Below, piece by piece: positions 8,633 through 16,128 of a stretch of DNA of 43,789 bases. The position numbers and the translations under genes were made by a program. Each line of letters opens with the position of its first letter. The stretch's first letter is position 1. The notes below the pieces were generated by a model that did not search any database, had not been told where the DNA came from, and saw only the letters and a program-made list of their open reading frames with translations. This DNA is from a virus: positions 1-43,789 of IMG/VR virus record IMGVR_UViG_3300036861_000467; one strand, given 5' to 3'.

Positions 8633-8862
8633 TGATCAACCTCGCGCACGGCGAGATCCTTGATGTAGGCATGGAGTGGTACGGCGAGTTCATCTGCGCG
8701 CCCAGCTACGCGCGCGAACTACTCGCCGGCGGGATGACGCGCGTCGACGGACGTCAGGGATGGCTGTCAGTGATCGAGGAGTTCGAGAACGCGGTGCAGT
8801 TGCGGTGGACGTTTACGGGGCAACCGTCGCGTGTGGCGTCGCCGCTTCGGAGGGCAGCGTGA
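8620..8862 (+). CDS. Hypothetical protein, 80 aa
   Basis: Starts at ATG 8620 with AAGGAG five bases upstream. An in-frame ATG at 8632 overlapping the previous stop is the alternative. The sequence is mixed alpha/beta with several aromatics (MEWYGEFICAPSYARELL) and ends in basic residues. No family recognised. It is coupled by overlap to the glycosyltransferase before it and by GTGA to the zinc-knuckle gene after it. Confidence 0.55.
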   Translation: MRRLMINLAHGEILDVGMEWYGEFICAPSYARELLAGGMTRVDGRQGWLSVIEEFENAVQLRWTFTGQPSRVASPLRRAA

Positions 8863-9140
8863 GCCACGCGCTTCGTCTGGTGCTAGGTGGCAGTGCGAAG
8901 GTGTTCTGCGTTCACGACCGCGAAAAGCGAGTCGTTACCGATCCAGAGCATGTGCGGTTCCTGGGCAGCGTCCTCGGCCTGGAGTACGACGCGCGGCGGC
9001 ACAAGCTCCAATTGTGCGCCTGCTGTCAAAACCTGTTCCCGACGTTCGATGACACGCCGCAGCTATGTGCCCCCTGTAGAGGCCGGAACGTTCACACGCT
9101 CGCGGCGTCCGTTCCTGACCCGATCGAAGGAGCGATCTGA
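8859..9140 (+). CDS. Zinc-ribbon protein, 93 aa
   Basis: The GTG at 8859 overlaps the previous stop (GTGA). A longer reading frame extends upstream but lies inside the previous gene. The C-terminal half holds CACC then CAPC about 15 residues later, a treble-clef or zinc-ribbon spacing, flanked by LQLCACCQNLF and PQLCAPCRGR. The role is unknown. It sits directly before a second small zinc-knuckle gene, which suggests a pair acting together or on the same partner. Confidence 0.65.
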   Translation: MSHALRLVLGGSAKVFCVHDREKRVVTDPEHVRFLGSVLGLEYDARRHKLQLCACCQNLFPTFDDTPQLCAPCRGRNVHTLAASVPDPIEGAI

Positions 9141-9322
9141 TGGCGAAGACCTACCAATGCACCAATCCAGCCTGCACGCTCGGCACACCCGGCCAGCCGG
9201 GGCTATTCACGGGCGGAATGTCGAAGGAACAGGCGACGCTGCTGACCGGCAATCCCGAGCCCGACCATCACGGTCCCGGCGTATGCCCAAACTGCGGTCA
9301 GCCAGGGAAGGAGGCGAAGTAG
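9140..9322 (+). CDS. Small zinc-knuckle protein, 60 aa
   Basis: Begins with its ATG overlapping the last base of the previous stop. Two Cys pairs are visible: C7 and C12 (CTNPAC) and CPNC near residue 50, with HH between them (EPDHHGPG). The protein ends in basic residues after GQPGKEAK. It is probably a metal-stabilised miniprotein. Small Cys-pair proteins of this sort are frequent in actinobacterial phages without known function. The next gene starts immediately after its stop (TAGATG). Confidence 0.6.
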   Translation: MAKTYQCTNPACTLGTPGQPGLFTGGMSKEQATLLTGNPEPDHHGPGVCPNCGQPGKEAK

Positions 9323-9757
9323 ATGGCCCAGATGTGCCCGGACGAGGGTCTTGATCTCTGGCTCGGCCAGTTCCCGCTCTCAACCGTCAAGTACACGTCA
9401 CCGCTGAACCTCTGTCTGTTCACATCGCAGACAGCAACGACGGTGATCACGCACGCCCAAACGCTCGCGAACATCACTGAGACGACCTACACCAACTACG
9501 CCCGCCAGTCGCTCGCCGCCGCAACCTGGGGTGCGCTTGCTGAGCGGCCAACGAACCTTGGCCGCCAGTCGACCTATCCGCAGGTGACGTTCCCAACGGT
9601 CGGCGCGACAGGTGCAACGATCAACGGCTTCCACATCACGAACAACGCCAACACCGTTCTTTTCCCCGGCCAGGCGAACTTCGACGACGGACTCGCTGTG
9701 GTGTTGGCAACAAACGATGTCTTGAAATGCACGCCAACACTCGCTCTTTTGCATTAG
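9323..9757 (+). CDS. Probable virion protein, beta-rich, 144 aa
   Basis: Rich in Thr, Ala, Asn and Gly with alternating hydrophobic residues, a composition typical of phage beta-sandwich structural proteins. After residue 90 there is a repeated Gly/Asn turn pattern (GATGATINGFHITNNANTVLF). No enzymatic motif seen. It starts right at the previous stop and is followed the same way by the next structural gene, so the run 9323-15291 is probably one translation unit of capsid- or tail-attached proteins. Confidence 0.6.
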   Translation: MAQMCPDEGLDLWLGQFPLSTVKYTSPLNLCLFTSQTATTVITHAQTLANITETTYTNYARQSLAAATWGALAERPTNLGRQSTYPQVTFPTVGATGATINGFHITNNANTVLFPGQANFDDGLAVVLATNDVLKCTPTLALLH

Positions 9758-10471
9758 ATGCCGATCGGTACGCCAGTTAACCTCGGGTCGAGCGCGATCT
9801 TTGACGCTGGGTCGACATCGATCAACCTGCCGATCGTGGGTTCGGTCGCAGTCGGGGAGAAGATCCTTGTCTTCGCCGGCACCGTCACGGCCAGTACGAC
9901 GGTTACGAACGTCACCGACACGGGGAGCAACACTTACACGGTTGATGTCTCGGCGAACGCGACCCAAAACGCGTGTTTCTTTATCAGCTCGGCAGAGTGC
10001 ACCACCGCGCTTGAGGATACCTTCGCGGACGCCATCACCGTCACCTTCAGCGGTTCGCGCACCAACCGTCTGATCGCGGCCGTCAAGGTTAGCGGGCTCG
10101 CCACCTCGAACGCGTTCGATAAGTCGGCAACAAGCAACGGTACGGTCAATACCTGGACGTCGAGCGCGACACCGGCGACGACGCAGGCGGACGAGATCGT
10201 TGTCGGCGGCTGCACCTACAACGCGGCTAGCGCGTCATCGAACACGCCGGACACAGGGCTAACCGAGATTCACGACTTCGGCACCTCCGACTTCGTGTTT
10301 CTGTTCAGTGAGTACAAGATCGTCAGCGCAACTGGCGCCCAAACCGTTAGCGGCACGGGAACGAATGTCAGCCAGGTCTGGAACGCCGCTGCTGCGACCT
10401 ATAAGGCCAGCAGCCCACCGTCCGCGTCGCCGCCGCTGAGGACGGTGCGGAGCAACCTCCGCCAAGGCTAA
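9758..10471 (+). CDS. Probable virion protein, beta-rich, 237 aa
   Basis: Thr/Ser/Ala-rich with many short strands (SINLPIVGSVAVGEKILVFAGTV) and a low-complexity tail (SSPPSASPPLRTVRSNLRQG). The pattern of strand plus GxxTxxx turn resembles beta-sandwich decoration or fibre domains, but I recognise no named family. The ATG directly follows the previous TAG. It is separated by 10 bases, with AAAGGAG, from the next gene. Confidence 0.6.
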   Translation: MPIGTPVNLGSSAIFDAGSTSINLPIVGSVAVGEKILVFAGTVTASTTVTNVTDTGSNTYTVDVSANATQNACFFISSAECTTALEDTFADAITVTFSGSRTNRLIAAVKVSGLATSNAFDKSATSNGTVNTWTSSATPATTQADEIVVGGCTYNAASASSNTPDTGLTEIHDFGTSDFVFLFSEYKIVSATGAQTVSGTGTNVSQVWNAAAATYKASSPPSASPPLRTVRSNLRQG

Positions 10472-10481
10472 AGGAGAACCG

Positions 10482-10922
10482 ATGGCACGCTACTCAGCAG
10501 GCGCTCGTACAAGCGCGGGTTCTACGACGCTGCCGATCATCAGCCTTTACGCCGCCGCGGCAGTGGACGGGCACATCCGCGAGATCGGCGTCACTAACAC
10601 AACCGTGACCGCGGTAGCGTTGAAGCTGATCCGGTTGACATCGACGGGGACGCAGGGCGCCGCGCTGACCGAGACATCGCATGACCCGGCCGGCGCCGCG
10701 TCATCGTGCCAGGCGTTCAACACCCATTCCGCGAACCCAACACTGGGCGGTGATCTTGGCTACAACGTGACGCTGGGTGCCGCGATCGGATCAGGGGTGA
10801 TCTGGACGTTTGGCGGCGACCTTGGACTGATGATCCCAACCGGTGTCGCTAACGGCCTGGGTGTGATCGTGGCCACCGGGACAGGGCAAATCTGCGACGC
10901 GTGGATCGTATGGGAGGAGTAA
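10482..10922 (+). CDS. Probable virion protein, 146 aa
   Basis: A compact Ala/Gly/Thr-rich protein with strands such as IREIGVTNTTVTAVALKLIRLT and a conserved-looking ending GICDAWIVWEE-like (QICDAWIVWEE). The opening ARYSAGARTSAGSTTLPIISLYA resembles phage structural proteins that form small beta barrels on heads or tails. Good AAAGGAG upstream. Exact location in the virion unknown. Confidence 0.6.
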   Translation: MARYSAGARTSAGSTTLPIISLYAAAAVDGHIREIGVTNTTVTAVALKLIRLTSTGTQGAALTETSHDPAGAASSCQAFNTHSANPTLGGDLGYNVTLGAAIGSGVIWTFGGDLGLMIPTGVANGLGVIVATGTGQICDAWIVWEE

Positions 10923-10926
10923 CTCA

Positions 10927-12633
10927 ATGGCGCGGCTAGTGACATCCGGTGGTGAGCTTCGCGATCACATCACCGTCGACATTGGCTCTCCTGACGGCTA
11001 TTCCGCGGGCGCGGCTGCGACGGCTACGGAGACGACCGTGGTGCGGACTGGTGTTTCTACAAAGTGCGCGGGGACAGCAGCGAACACGTCGTTTCGGGCG
11101 TTTCCGCTGGGAACGGTGGCGCTCGGCACGAGTATCTTCTTCCGCGCCTACGTCAACTTCAGCGCCCTCCCGTCAGCGACGAAGAAGGTTGCGGCGATCG
11201 TCGGTGGCGCGGGCGGCGTCACCGCTCTTGTTTCGGCGCGGCTGACGTCGGCCGGGCTACTGCAGTTGTGGAACGACGTCGCTGGAACACAGATCGGCTC
11301 TGACAGTGTGGACGTCCTCGCTGTTGACAGCTGGTATCGAGTCGAGCTGAAGCTGACGATCGGTACGGGCGCAGTCGATGACGCGGAGCTTCGGCTTGCC
11401 TTGCCGAGCGACCAATGGGATGCAGTGGGAGCCACGATCGCAGCGACCTCCGCGGTTTCTATCTCGGACGCGGTGCCAACACAGGCGCGTGTCGGCTGGA
11501 TCGACGCGCCCGGCGTCACCTCAAACCTGTTCTTCGATGACTGCGCGGTCAATGACTCGACGGGAACGAACCAGAGCACATGGCCCGGCGGCGGCCAAAT
11601 CAGCCTCGTCCTTGGCCTTGTCGCCGATGCGAAAACGGGCTGGCCAGACTGCCGCAACTCAGAGGCATATGACGTTGCACCTGAATTGCTGGATGCGCTG
11701 GGACGCATGCCCCCGACGGCGCACGCAGACTCGACAAGCGACACGACGGGACATCAAGTGCGGACGGCGGTAACGTCGGCGGGTCAGCATTTACAGGTGA
11801 TGCTCGACTCGTACTCGCGTTATGGGCTAATCGGAAACGTGATCTGCGATGAGGGCGGCGCCTCAGATGAACTAGTCGGACCATCGGCGACGCTCGCTCG
11901 TGTTGCATGGTCATTCTTCATGGTCGGCACGGTCGACTATGCCGAAGTCTTGTTGAAACGGCTCGGTTCACCAACCGATGACTTGATTGTTGAACTCTTG
12001 ACCGACACGGGGTCGAATAACCCTTCCGGAACGGTCCTTGCGACAGCGACGCTCGCAGCAGCAGGCATCACTACCGCGGCGTTTGGCGCCTGGTATCGCC
12101 TGCCAGCATGGGACGTACCGCTCACGACGGGGCAGCGGTACTGGTTGGCCTTCCGCCGTAGTGGCAGCTACGACAACGCGAATGTGATCGCCGTTCAACG
12201 GCTAGACACGCGAGTCGGCAACCACCAAGTCGCGTCTTATGTGGACCCGACCGGTTGGAGTGGCGCTGGCGCGTATTCAAAGCCGGGGATGCGTCTCTAC
12301 AACACGCAGGGCTACGCAACTGTGAAAGTGTTGCAGTCATGTGTGCTGCATGGTGAGGCGATCGCGACCGGAACGAAGACGGGGACTGTGCAGCTTACCG
12401 CTCGCCCCGCGGAACCGTCAGTAACAACCTTCGACTTCGGTAACAACGTTGGCGCGGCGGGGACATACCCGACGAACTGGCGTTGGAAGCGTGGCAACGT
12501 CACCTACGACTACAACCCCAAGTCGTCAGCGTACAGCCCGACCATAGTGGTGGAGAAGACGGACGGGACAACTCGGGTCGCGTTGACAGCTTTTCTGGGC
12601 GCGATGTTGGAGTTCACGCCGCCCCCTTTTTAG
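10927..12633 (+). CDS. Large probable virion/adhesion protein with LamG-like N-terminus
   Basis: 568 residues in the zero frame. Residues 60-210 look like a concanavalin/LamG-type jelly-roll: FFRAYVNFSALPSATKK, LLQLWNDVAGTQIG, DSWYRVELKLTIG, SNLFFDDCAVND. A second beta domain at about 315-430 (VDYAEVLLKRLG to GQRYWLAFRRSG) resembles choice-of-anchor or carbohydrate-binding modules seen in phage fibres. The zero frame ends at a TAG placed directly after CCCCCTTTTT. Reading shifts cleanly into the -1 frame there, adding 73 residues, so products of 568 and about 641 residues are expected. A head fibre or side fibre is the most likely role. Confidence 0.7.
   Translation: MARLVTSGGELRDHITVDIGSPDGYSAGAAATATETTVVRTGVSTKCAGTAANTSFRAFPLGTVALGTSIFFRAYVNFSALPSATKKVAAIVGGAGGVTALVSARLTSAGLLQLWNDVAGTQIGSDSVDVLAVDSWYRVELKLTIGTGAVDDAELRLALPSDQWDAVGATIAATSAVSISDAVPTQARVGWIDAPGVTSNLFFDDCAVNDSTGTNQSTWPGGGQISLVLGLVADAKTGWPDCRNSEAYDVAPELLDALGRMPPTAHADSTSDTTGHQVRTAVTSAGQHLQVMLDSYSRYGLIGNVICDEGGASDELVGPSATLARVAWSFFMVGTVDYAEVLLKRLGSPTDDLIVELLTDTGSNNPSGTVLATATLAAAGITTAAFGAWYRLPAWDVPLTTGQRYWLAFRRSGSYDNANVIAVQRLDTRVGNHQVASYVDPTGWSGAGAYSKPGMRLYNTQGYATVKVLQSCVLHGEAIATGTKTGTVQLTARPAEPSVTTFDFGNNVGAAGTYPTNWRWKRGNVTYDYNPKSSAYSPTIVVEKTDGTTRVALTAFLGAMLEFTPPPF
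12624..12630 (+). other. Slippery heptamer C CCT TTT for -1 frameshift
   Basis: In the zero frame the codons read CCC CCT TTT TAG, so bases 12624-12630 give a canonical X XXY YYZ site (CCCTTTT) immediately before the stop. Six bases downstream, GGCAGC at 12637-12642 can pair with GCTGCC at 12687-12692, with a smaller GCG-AAA-CGC hairpin inside the loop. Spacing and placement fit programmed -1 frameshifting. A base-count error in the run of C and T is the alternative. Confidence 0.6.
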
Positions 12634-12851
12634 GTTGGCAGCAATTCCAGAAGACCAGTGACTCAACGCTGTGGTGGGCGAAACGCGCTGCCTCCACGAT
12701 CGACGCGATGCGCGCGGACGGCGCGACCATCACGGCCAACTCCGGTGACTGGTTGATCTACCCCGATCCGCAAATTACCGAAGGCGAACTGCCGAACACG
12801 CTCACGACGGAAACAAACGACAACATCGACACGCTCTACACGCTCTTGTAG
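12630..12851 (+). CDS. -1 frame C-terminal extension of the preceding protein
   Basis: An open frame of 73 codons with no usable start codon at its head; the first ATG is 27 codons in. It reads as a sensible protein: FQKTSDSTLWWAKRAASTI, NSGDWLIYPDPQITEGELP and an acidic end NDNIDTLYTLL. Codon choice has the same G/C third-position bias as neighbouring genes. It is therefore most likely made only as a fusion to the upstream protein by slippage at 12624-12630. The stop is followed by the folded RNA candidate. Confidence 0.6.
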   Translation, partial: LGWQQFQKTSDSTLWWAKRAASTIDAMRADGATITANSGDWLIYPDPQITEGELPNTLTTETNDNIDTLYTLL

Positions 12852-12871
12852 ATGAGTACGTTCAGAAGTAA

Positions 12872-12953
12872 CGGTCCTCCCGCCTTCGGTGCTGACGGTC
12901 GGGAGAAAGCAGCACCGACATAACGGTGATCGTTATGAAGAACGGGAGGACCG
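12872..12953 (+). ncRNA. Candidate structured RNA, three-way junction
   Basis: Three perfect nested stems fill the intergenic space. P1 is CGGTCCTCCCG (12872-12882) with CGGGAGGACCG (12943-12953), 11 bp. P2 is TCGGTGCTG (12886-12894) with CAGCACCGA (12910-12918), 9 bp, closing a 15-base loop. P3 is ATAACG (12920-12925) with CGTTAT (12931-12936), 6 bp. Junctions are CCT, C and GAAGAA. The P2 loop contains CGGGAG (12900-12905), which can compete with the P1 3' strand for CTCCCG. The next ATG is 21 bases downstream. No known riboswitch or ribozyme core recognised. Strand is chosen from gene direction. Confidence 0.65.
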
Positions 12954-12973
12954 ATCGAGAGGATAACCGCTAG

Positions 12974-14251
12974 ATGGCCCTGGCGACGAAGAAAGGAACG
13001 TTCAATTGTCCCACCGCGGTGACGAATCCCTTCACCGTTAGCGGAGTCGGGTTCCAACCACTGGCAGTGATCTTGTGGTCGGCGTTCAACACCGCCGAAG
13101 GTAACGGAGTGCGCGCGAATAGCACTTTCGGGATCGCCACAGGATCGACGCAGCGCGTCACCCTTGCCGGCTGTTCCGATGATGCTGTCGCTGCATCGAA
13201 TACCGGCAAGACATCACGGACAACAGCTGCTTTCGTTGGCCTCTCGAACGGGACACCAACCGTGGACTGCATCGCCGACTTCGTAGCTTTCACCGCCGAT
13301 GGGTTCCAACTCAACTACAGCGACGCGGCCGGGGTCGCGAATCAGGTCGTTCACTACTTCGCGATAGGCGGGACGGATTTGAGTAACGCATTCGCGGGTT
13401 CGTGGACGATAGTGCGAACCACCGCTGGCACGGAGGCAACGACCGGGGTCGGGTTTATGCCCGATGCTGTCCTGTTCTTCTCCGCCACTTTCGCGGCACC
13501 CACGACGGCCGTCGACGACCAAATCTCAATCGGATATGCGATCCGCCAAACCGGGGAGCAGGGATCAATCTACTGGTTCGACAACGACGCCACGACCGCG
13601 ATCGACCTCGCCCGCTACCAGAACTCGACGCACTGTCTGGCGTTGGCGGCGGCGACAGCGGTGACTGAGGGTACAGCCACGATGTCGAGTTTCGACTCGG
13701 ATGGATTCACGCTGAACTGGGATGATCCCGTGTCCGCCGCCAGCCGGGTCTTCTACTACCTCGCCCTGAAGGGCGGCAACTACAAGGGTGGAGTCGGCAC
13801 GCAGCCAGCGACGAACACGACCACGACGCACACGACGGGGTTCCAGCCGAAGGGGACATTGGTGTTCGGGACGGACGCGACCGCGGACGGGCAAACCAGC
13901 GTGAACGGCGACCGGATGTTCATGTTCGGCGCCTCAGACCGCGGCTCGCAGGGAACACCCGCCGAAGGCGTGATCGCGAACGTCAACCGCGACGACTCCG
14001 CCACCGCCGCGAACGCAGTTGCCAAGAAACGACACCTGACAAGCGCGACGGCGACGATGATCAAAACGTCCGGCACCTCTATTGTGACCGCCGGCGACGC
14101 GAGCCTCACCGCCACCTCCACCAACGACTTCACATTGACCTGGACAGGCGTCGACGCGACGCAACGCCAGTTCTTCTGGTTGGCGTTCGGTGACACGCCG
14201 CCGCCGCCTGTCCCGCCAGTGTTCGCCTTGACAGCGGAGACACGGACATAG
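12974..14251 (+). CDS. Probable virion protein with three tandem beta repeats
   Basis: 425 residues built from about three copies of one module. Each begins with a GxGFQPxAVLFW-like strand (GVGFQPLAVILW, GVGFMPDAVLFF, TTGFQPKGTLVF) and ends with a DGFxLNWxD...FYYLALKG-like segment (DGFQLNYSDAAG, DGFTLNWDDPVS, NDFTLTWTGVD). The middle module has acidic turns around SIYWFDNDAT. No enzyme motif seen. The likely role is a surface-exposed head or tail fibre subunit. The C-terminal DTPPPPVPP linker-like tail stops at a TAG overlapped by the next gene. Confidence 0.65.
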   Translation: MALATKKGTFNCPTAVTNPFTVSGVGFQPLAVILWSAFNTAEGNGVRANSTFGIATGSTQRVTLAGCSDDAVAASNTGKTSRTTAAFVGLSNGTPTVDCIADFVAFTADGFQLNYSDAAGVANQVVHYFAIGGTDLSNAFAGSWTIVRTTAGTEATTGVGFMPDAVLFFSATFAAPTTAVDDQISIGYAIRQTGEQGSIYWFDNDATTAIDLARYQNSTHCLALAAATAVTEGTATMSSFDSDGFTLNWDDPVSAASRVFYYLALKGGNYKGGVGTQPATNTTTTHTTGFQPKGTLVFGTDATADGQTSVNGDRMFMFGASDRGSQGTPAEGVIANVNRDDSATAANAVAKKRHLTSATATMIKTSGTSIVTAGDASLTATSTNDFTLTWTGVDATQRQFFWLAFGDTPPPPVPPVFALTAETRT

Positions 14252-15291
14252 CCCGCCTACACAAGATTCAGCAGTACACGCGGCCGGAACTGGTCAGAGT
14301 CTCGCAACTGCTGGCGGCGCTTGAACCTTCCGCTGGCGGCCCGGTCACCTATACCAAGGCGGGTGCGCTGATAGCGGGGACGGTTACCGCTGGCGCTGAC
14401 GCGTTCTCGGCGACCGAAACGGGAGCATTGTTGGCCTCTGGGCTCTCGTCTGGGACGGATGCCGCTACATATGCGGAGATGGGTGCGCTACTTGGCGGTT
14501 CGCTGCTGAGCGGCGCGGATGTCTACACCGCAGCCGAAACCGGGGCGCTTATAGCTGGGGCTCTGCTGGCGGGCGCGTCGCAGAAGATCGGTGGCGGCAA
14601 GACTGGCTCGCTGACCGCGGGGACGCTCACTGCAGGCGAGGACGCGGCCACTGTTAACCGAACCGGCGTTCTTGTCACCGCTGCGCTTTTGGGGGGCGCG
14701 GACGCGTATACGAGCGCCGAAACAGGGGCCCTTGTCGCTGCAGCGTTGACGGCCGGCGGGGATGCCTACACGGCCGTGGAGACAGCCACCTTGGCCGCAG
14801 GCAGCCTGCTTGCTGGCGCCGATGTTCGTATCGCTGCGGAGGCGGGTTCGCTGCTCGCGGGGGCGCTGCTCGCGGGGGTCTCGGCGAAGGAGGCCGGCGC
14901 CAAGTCCGGCTCGCTCACGACCGCCGCGCAAGTGCGGGCCGCCGACGTTGTCGAGTACAGCGAAACTGGTGCGCTGATCGCGAGTGCGCTCACTTCCGGC
15001 GCAGATGCTCGCACGGCGGCGGAGACGGGTGCGTTGGTCACGGGCGCGTTGCTGCTCGGCGCCGACATCTACACCGCAATCAAGACCGGTGCCTTGTTCG
15101 TTGCCGCCCGGTTGTTCGGGACGGGGACGAAACGGGTGCCACCGCCGTTTCTTGAGGGCGGCGAGGTCTCCCTGGGCGTGGACGGGTTCGCAAGCAGCAT
15201 CCGCGGTGACGGGCGCCCACAGTCGAGCGGCGCGGACGCTGCCGCCTCAACCGCCGAGCTGGAAGGCACTCCCGCTTCGATCGGAGTCTGA
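14248..15291 (+). CDS. 20-residue tandem-repeat protein, unusual start
   Basis: About 347 residues if read from the ATA at 14248, which overlaps the previous stop (ATAG) and has GGAG eight bases upstream. The frame is open from 14194 but holds no ATG, GTG or TTG before TTG 14428, while the repeats clearly begin near 14360. Residues from about 38 to 300 are roughly 13 copies of a 20-residue unit, consensus TGALxAGALLAGADxYTAAE, forming a regular amphipathic solenoid-like pattern. The end is a distinct 50-residue segment after VPPPFLEGGE. Function unknown; fibre or spacer in the virion is plausible. Confidence 0.6.
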   Translation: MARLHKIQQYTRPELVRVSQLLAALEPSAGGPVTYTKAGALIAGTVTAGADAFSATETGALLASGLSSGTDAATYAEMGALLGGSLLSGADVYTAAETGALIAGALLAGASQKIGGGKTGSLTAGTLTAGEDAATVNRTGVLVTAALLGGADAYTSAETGALVAAALTAGGDAYTAVETATLAAGSLLAGADVRIAAEAGSLLAGALLAGVSAKEAGAKSGSLTTAAQVRAADVVEYSETGALIASALTSGADARTAAETGALVTGALLLGADIYTAIKTGALFVAARLFGTGTKRVPPPFLEGGEVSLGVDGFASSIRGDGRPQSSGADAAASTAELEGTPASIGV

Positions 15292-16128
15292 GTGGCCGAG
15301 CACATCCTGAAGAACACGAGCGCGACCTTGAGGATCACCTTCTCCGCTGGTGACGCTGATGCAGGGGTCACGATTACGGTCACTCGCGCCGACGGGACAG
15401 CGATAGCGACGAACGCCGCAACGACGGACTCGGGCGTCGGCGTCTACACCTACGTGCTGCCTGTCCAGTCGGAACTCGATTCGCTGACCGCCGTCTGGAC
15501 GGGTGCGTGGAGTGGGATAACTCAGTCGATTACCACGTATGCGGAGATCGTCGGCGGGACGTTGTTCACGCTCGCCGATTTGCGCGCATTCGGCGACAAG
15601 GCCCTTGTGAGTCCGACGACGTACCCGGACACGGATTTACGCGCCGCGCGTGACCGGATCACCGATCTGTTCGAGCGAGTCTGTCGCGCGTCGTTCATTC
15701 CGCGCTTCTACCGTGAGACCCTGGATGCGTCCGGCAACTTGCGGATGTGGCTGAGCAAGAAACGCGTCACGCGTTTGATCTCGGTGACCGTAGACGGCAC
15801 GGCGCAGGATCTCTCCCTGATCTCTGTCTACAACACTGGGCGGATCGAGCGGGACGCCTGGTTCTCATCGTCGAACCGCCGCTCGGTCGTGGTCGCATAC
15901 GAGTACGGATGGCCGTCGCCGCCGCCCGACATCCAGCGCGCCGCGATGACCCTTGCCCGCTACGAGCTCGTCACGAACGATATCTCGGATCGGATGATCG
16001 CGTTCGAGAACGATCTTGGCTCTGTCCGCTTGTCGGTTCCGGGCCGAAACTTCCCCACCGGCATCCCGATCGTCGATGCAACCCTGGCACGCTACGACGA
16101 GACGGAGCCGGTGGGGATGCTCGTCTAA
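15292..16128 (+). CDS. Head-tail connector (gp6-like adaptor) with N-terminal beta domain
   Basis: 278 residues starting at a GTG directly after the previous stop. Residues 1-90 form a small Ig-like or bacterial-adhesin-like domain (ATLRITFSAGDADAGVTITV...GVYTYVLP). Residues 95-278 resemble phage gp6-type adaptors: TLADLRAFGDKAL, ITDLFERVCRASFIPRFY, then YEYGWPSPPPDIQRAAMTLARYELV. Adaptors bind below the portal and close the neck. The fused N-terminal domain is unusual for this family and links it to the decorated block upstream. Confidence 0.75.
   Translation: MAEHILKNTSATLRITFSAGDADAGVTITVTRADGTAIATNAATTDSGVGVYTYVLPVQSELDSLTAVWTGAWSGITQSITTYAEIVGGTLFTLADLRAFGDKALVSPTTYPDTDLRAARDRITDLFERVCRASFIPRFYRETLDASGNLRMWLSKKRVTRLISVTVDGTAQDLSLISVYNTGRIERDAWFSSSNRRSVVVAYEYGWPSPPPDIQRAAMTLARYELVTNDISDRMIAFENDLGSVRLSVPGRNFPTGIPIVDATLARYDETEPVGMLV

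Noticed and set aside
12886-12918. Hammerhead-like pieces (CTGACGG and GAGAAAG) in the P2 loop of the folded segment
   Set aside because: The invariant CUGANGA and GAAA are not in the right junction positions; the three-way junction strands (CCT, C, GAAGAA) do not match a hammerhead core.
14194-14251. Canonical -1 slippery site joining the three-repeat protein to the 20-residue repeat protein
   Set aside because: No X XXY YYZ heptamer exists in the only region where the two frames overlap; an ATAG start overlap with a ribosome site fits better.
14353-15150. Repeats considered as a CRISPR array or DNA minisatellite
   Set aside because: Units differ at the DNA level and are conserved only as 20-residue protein repeats in one open frame; there are no spacers.
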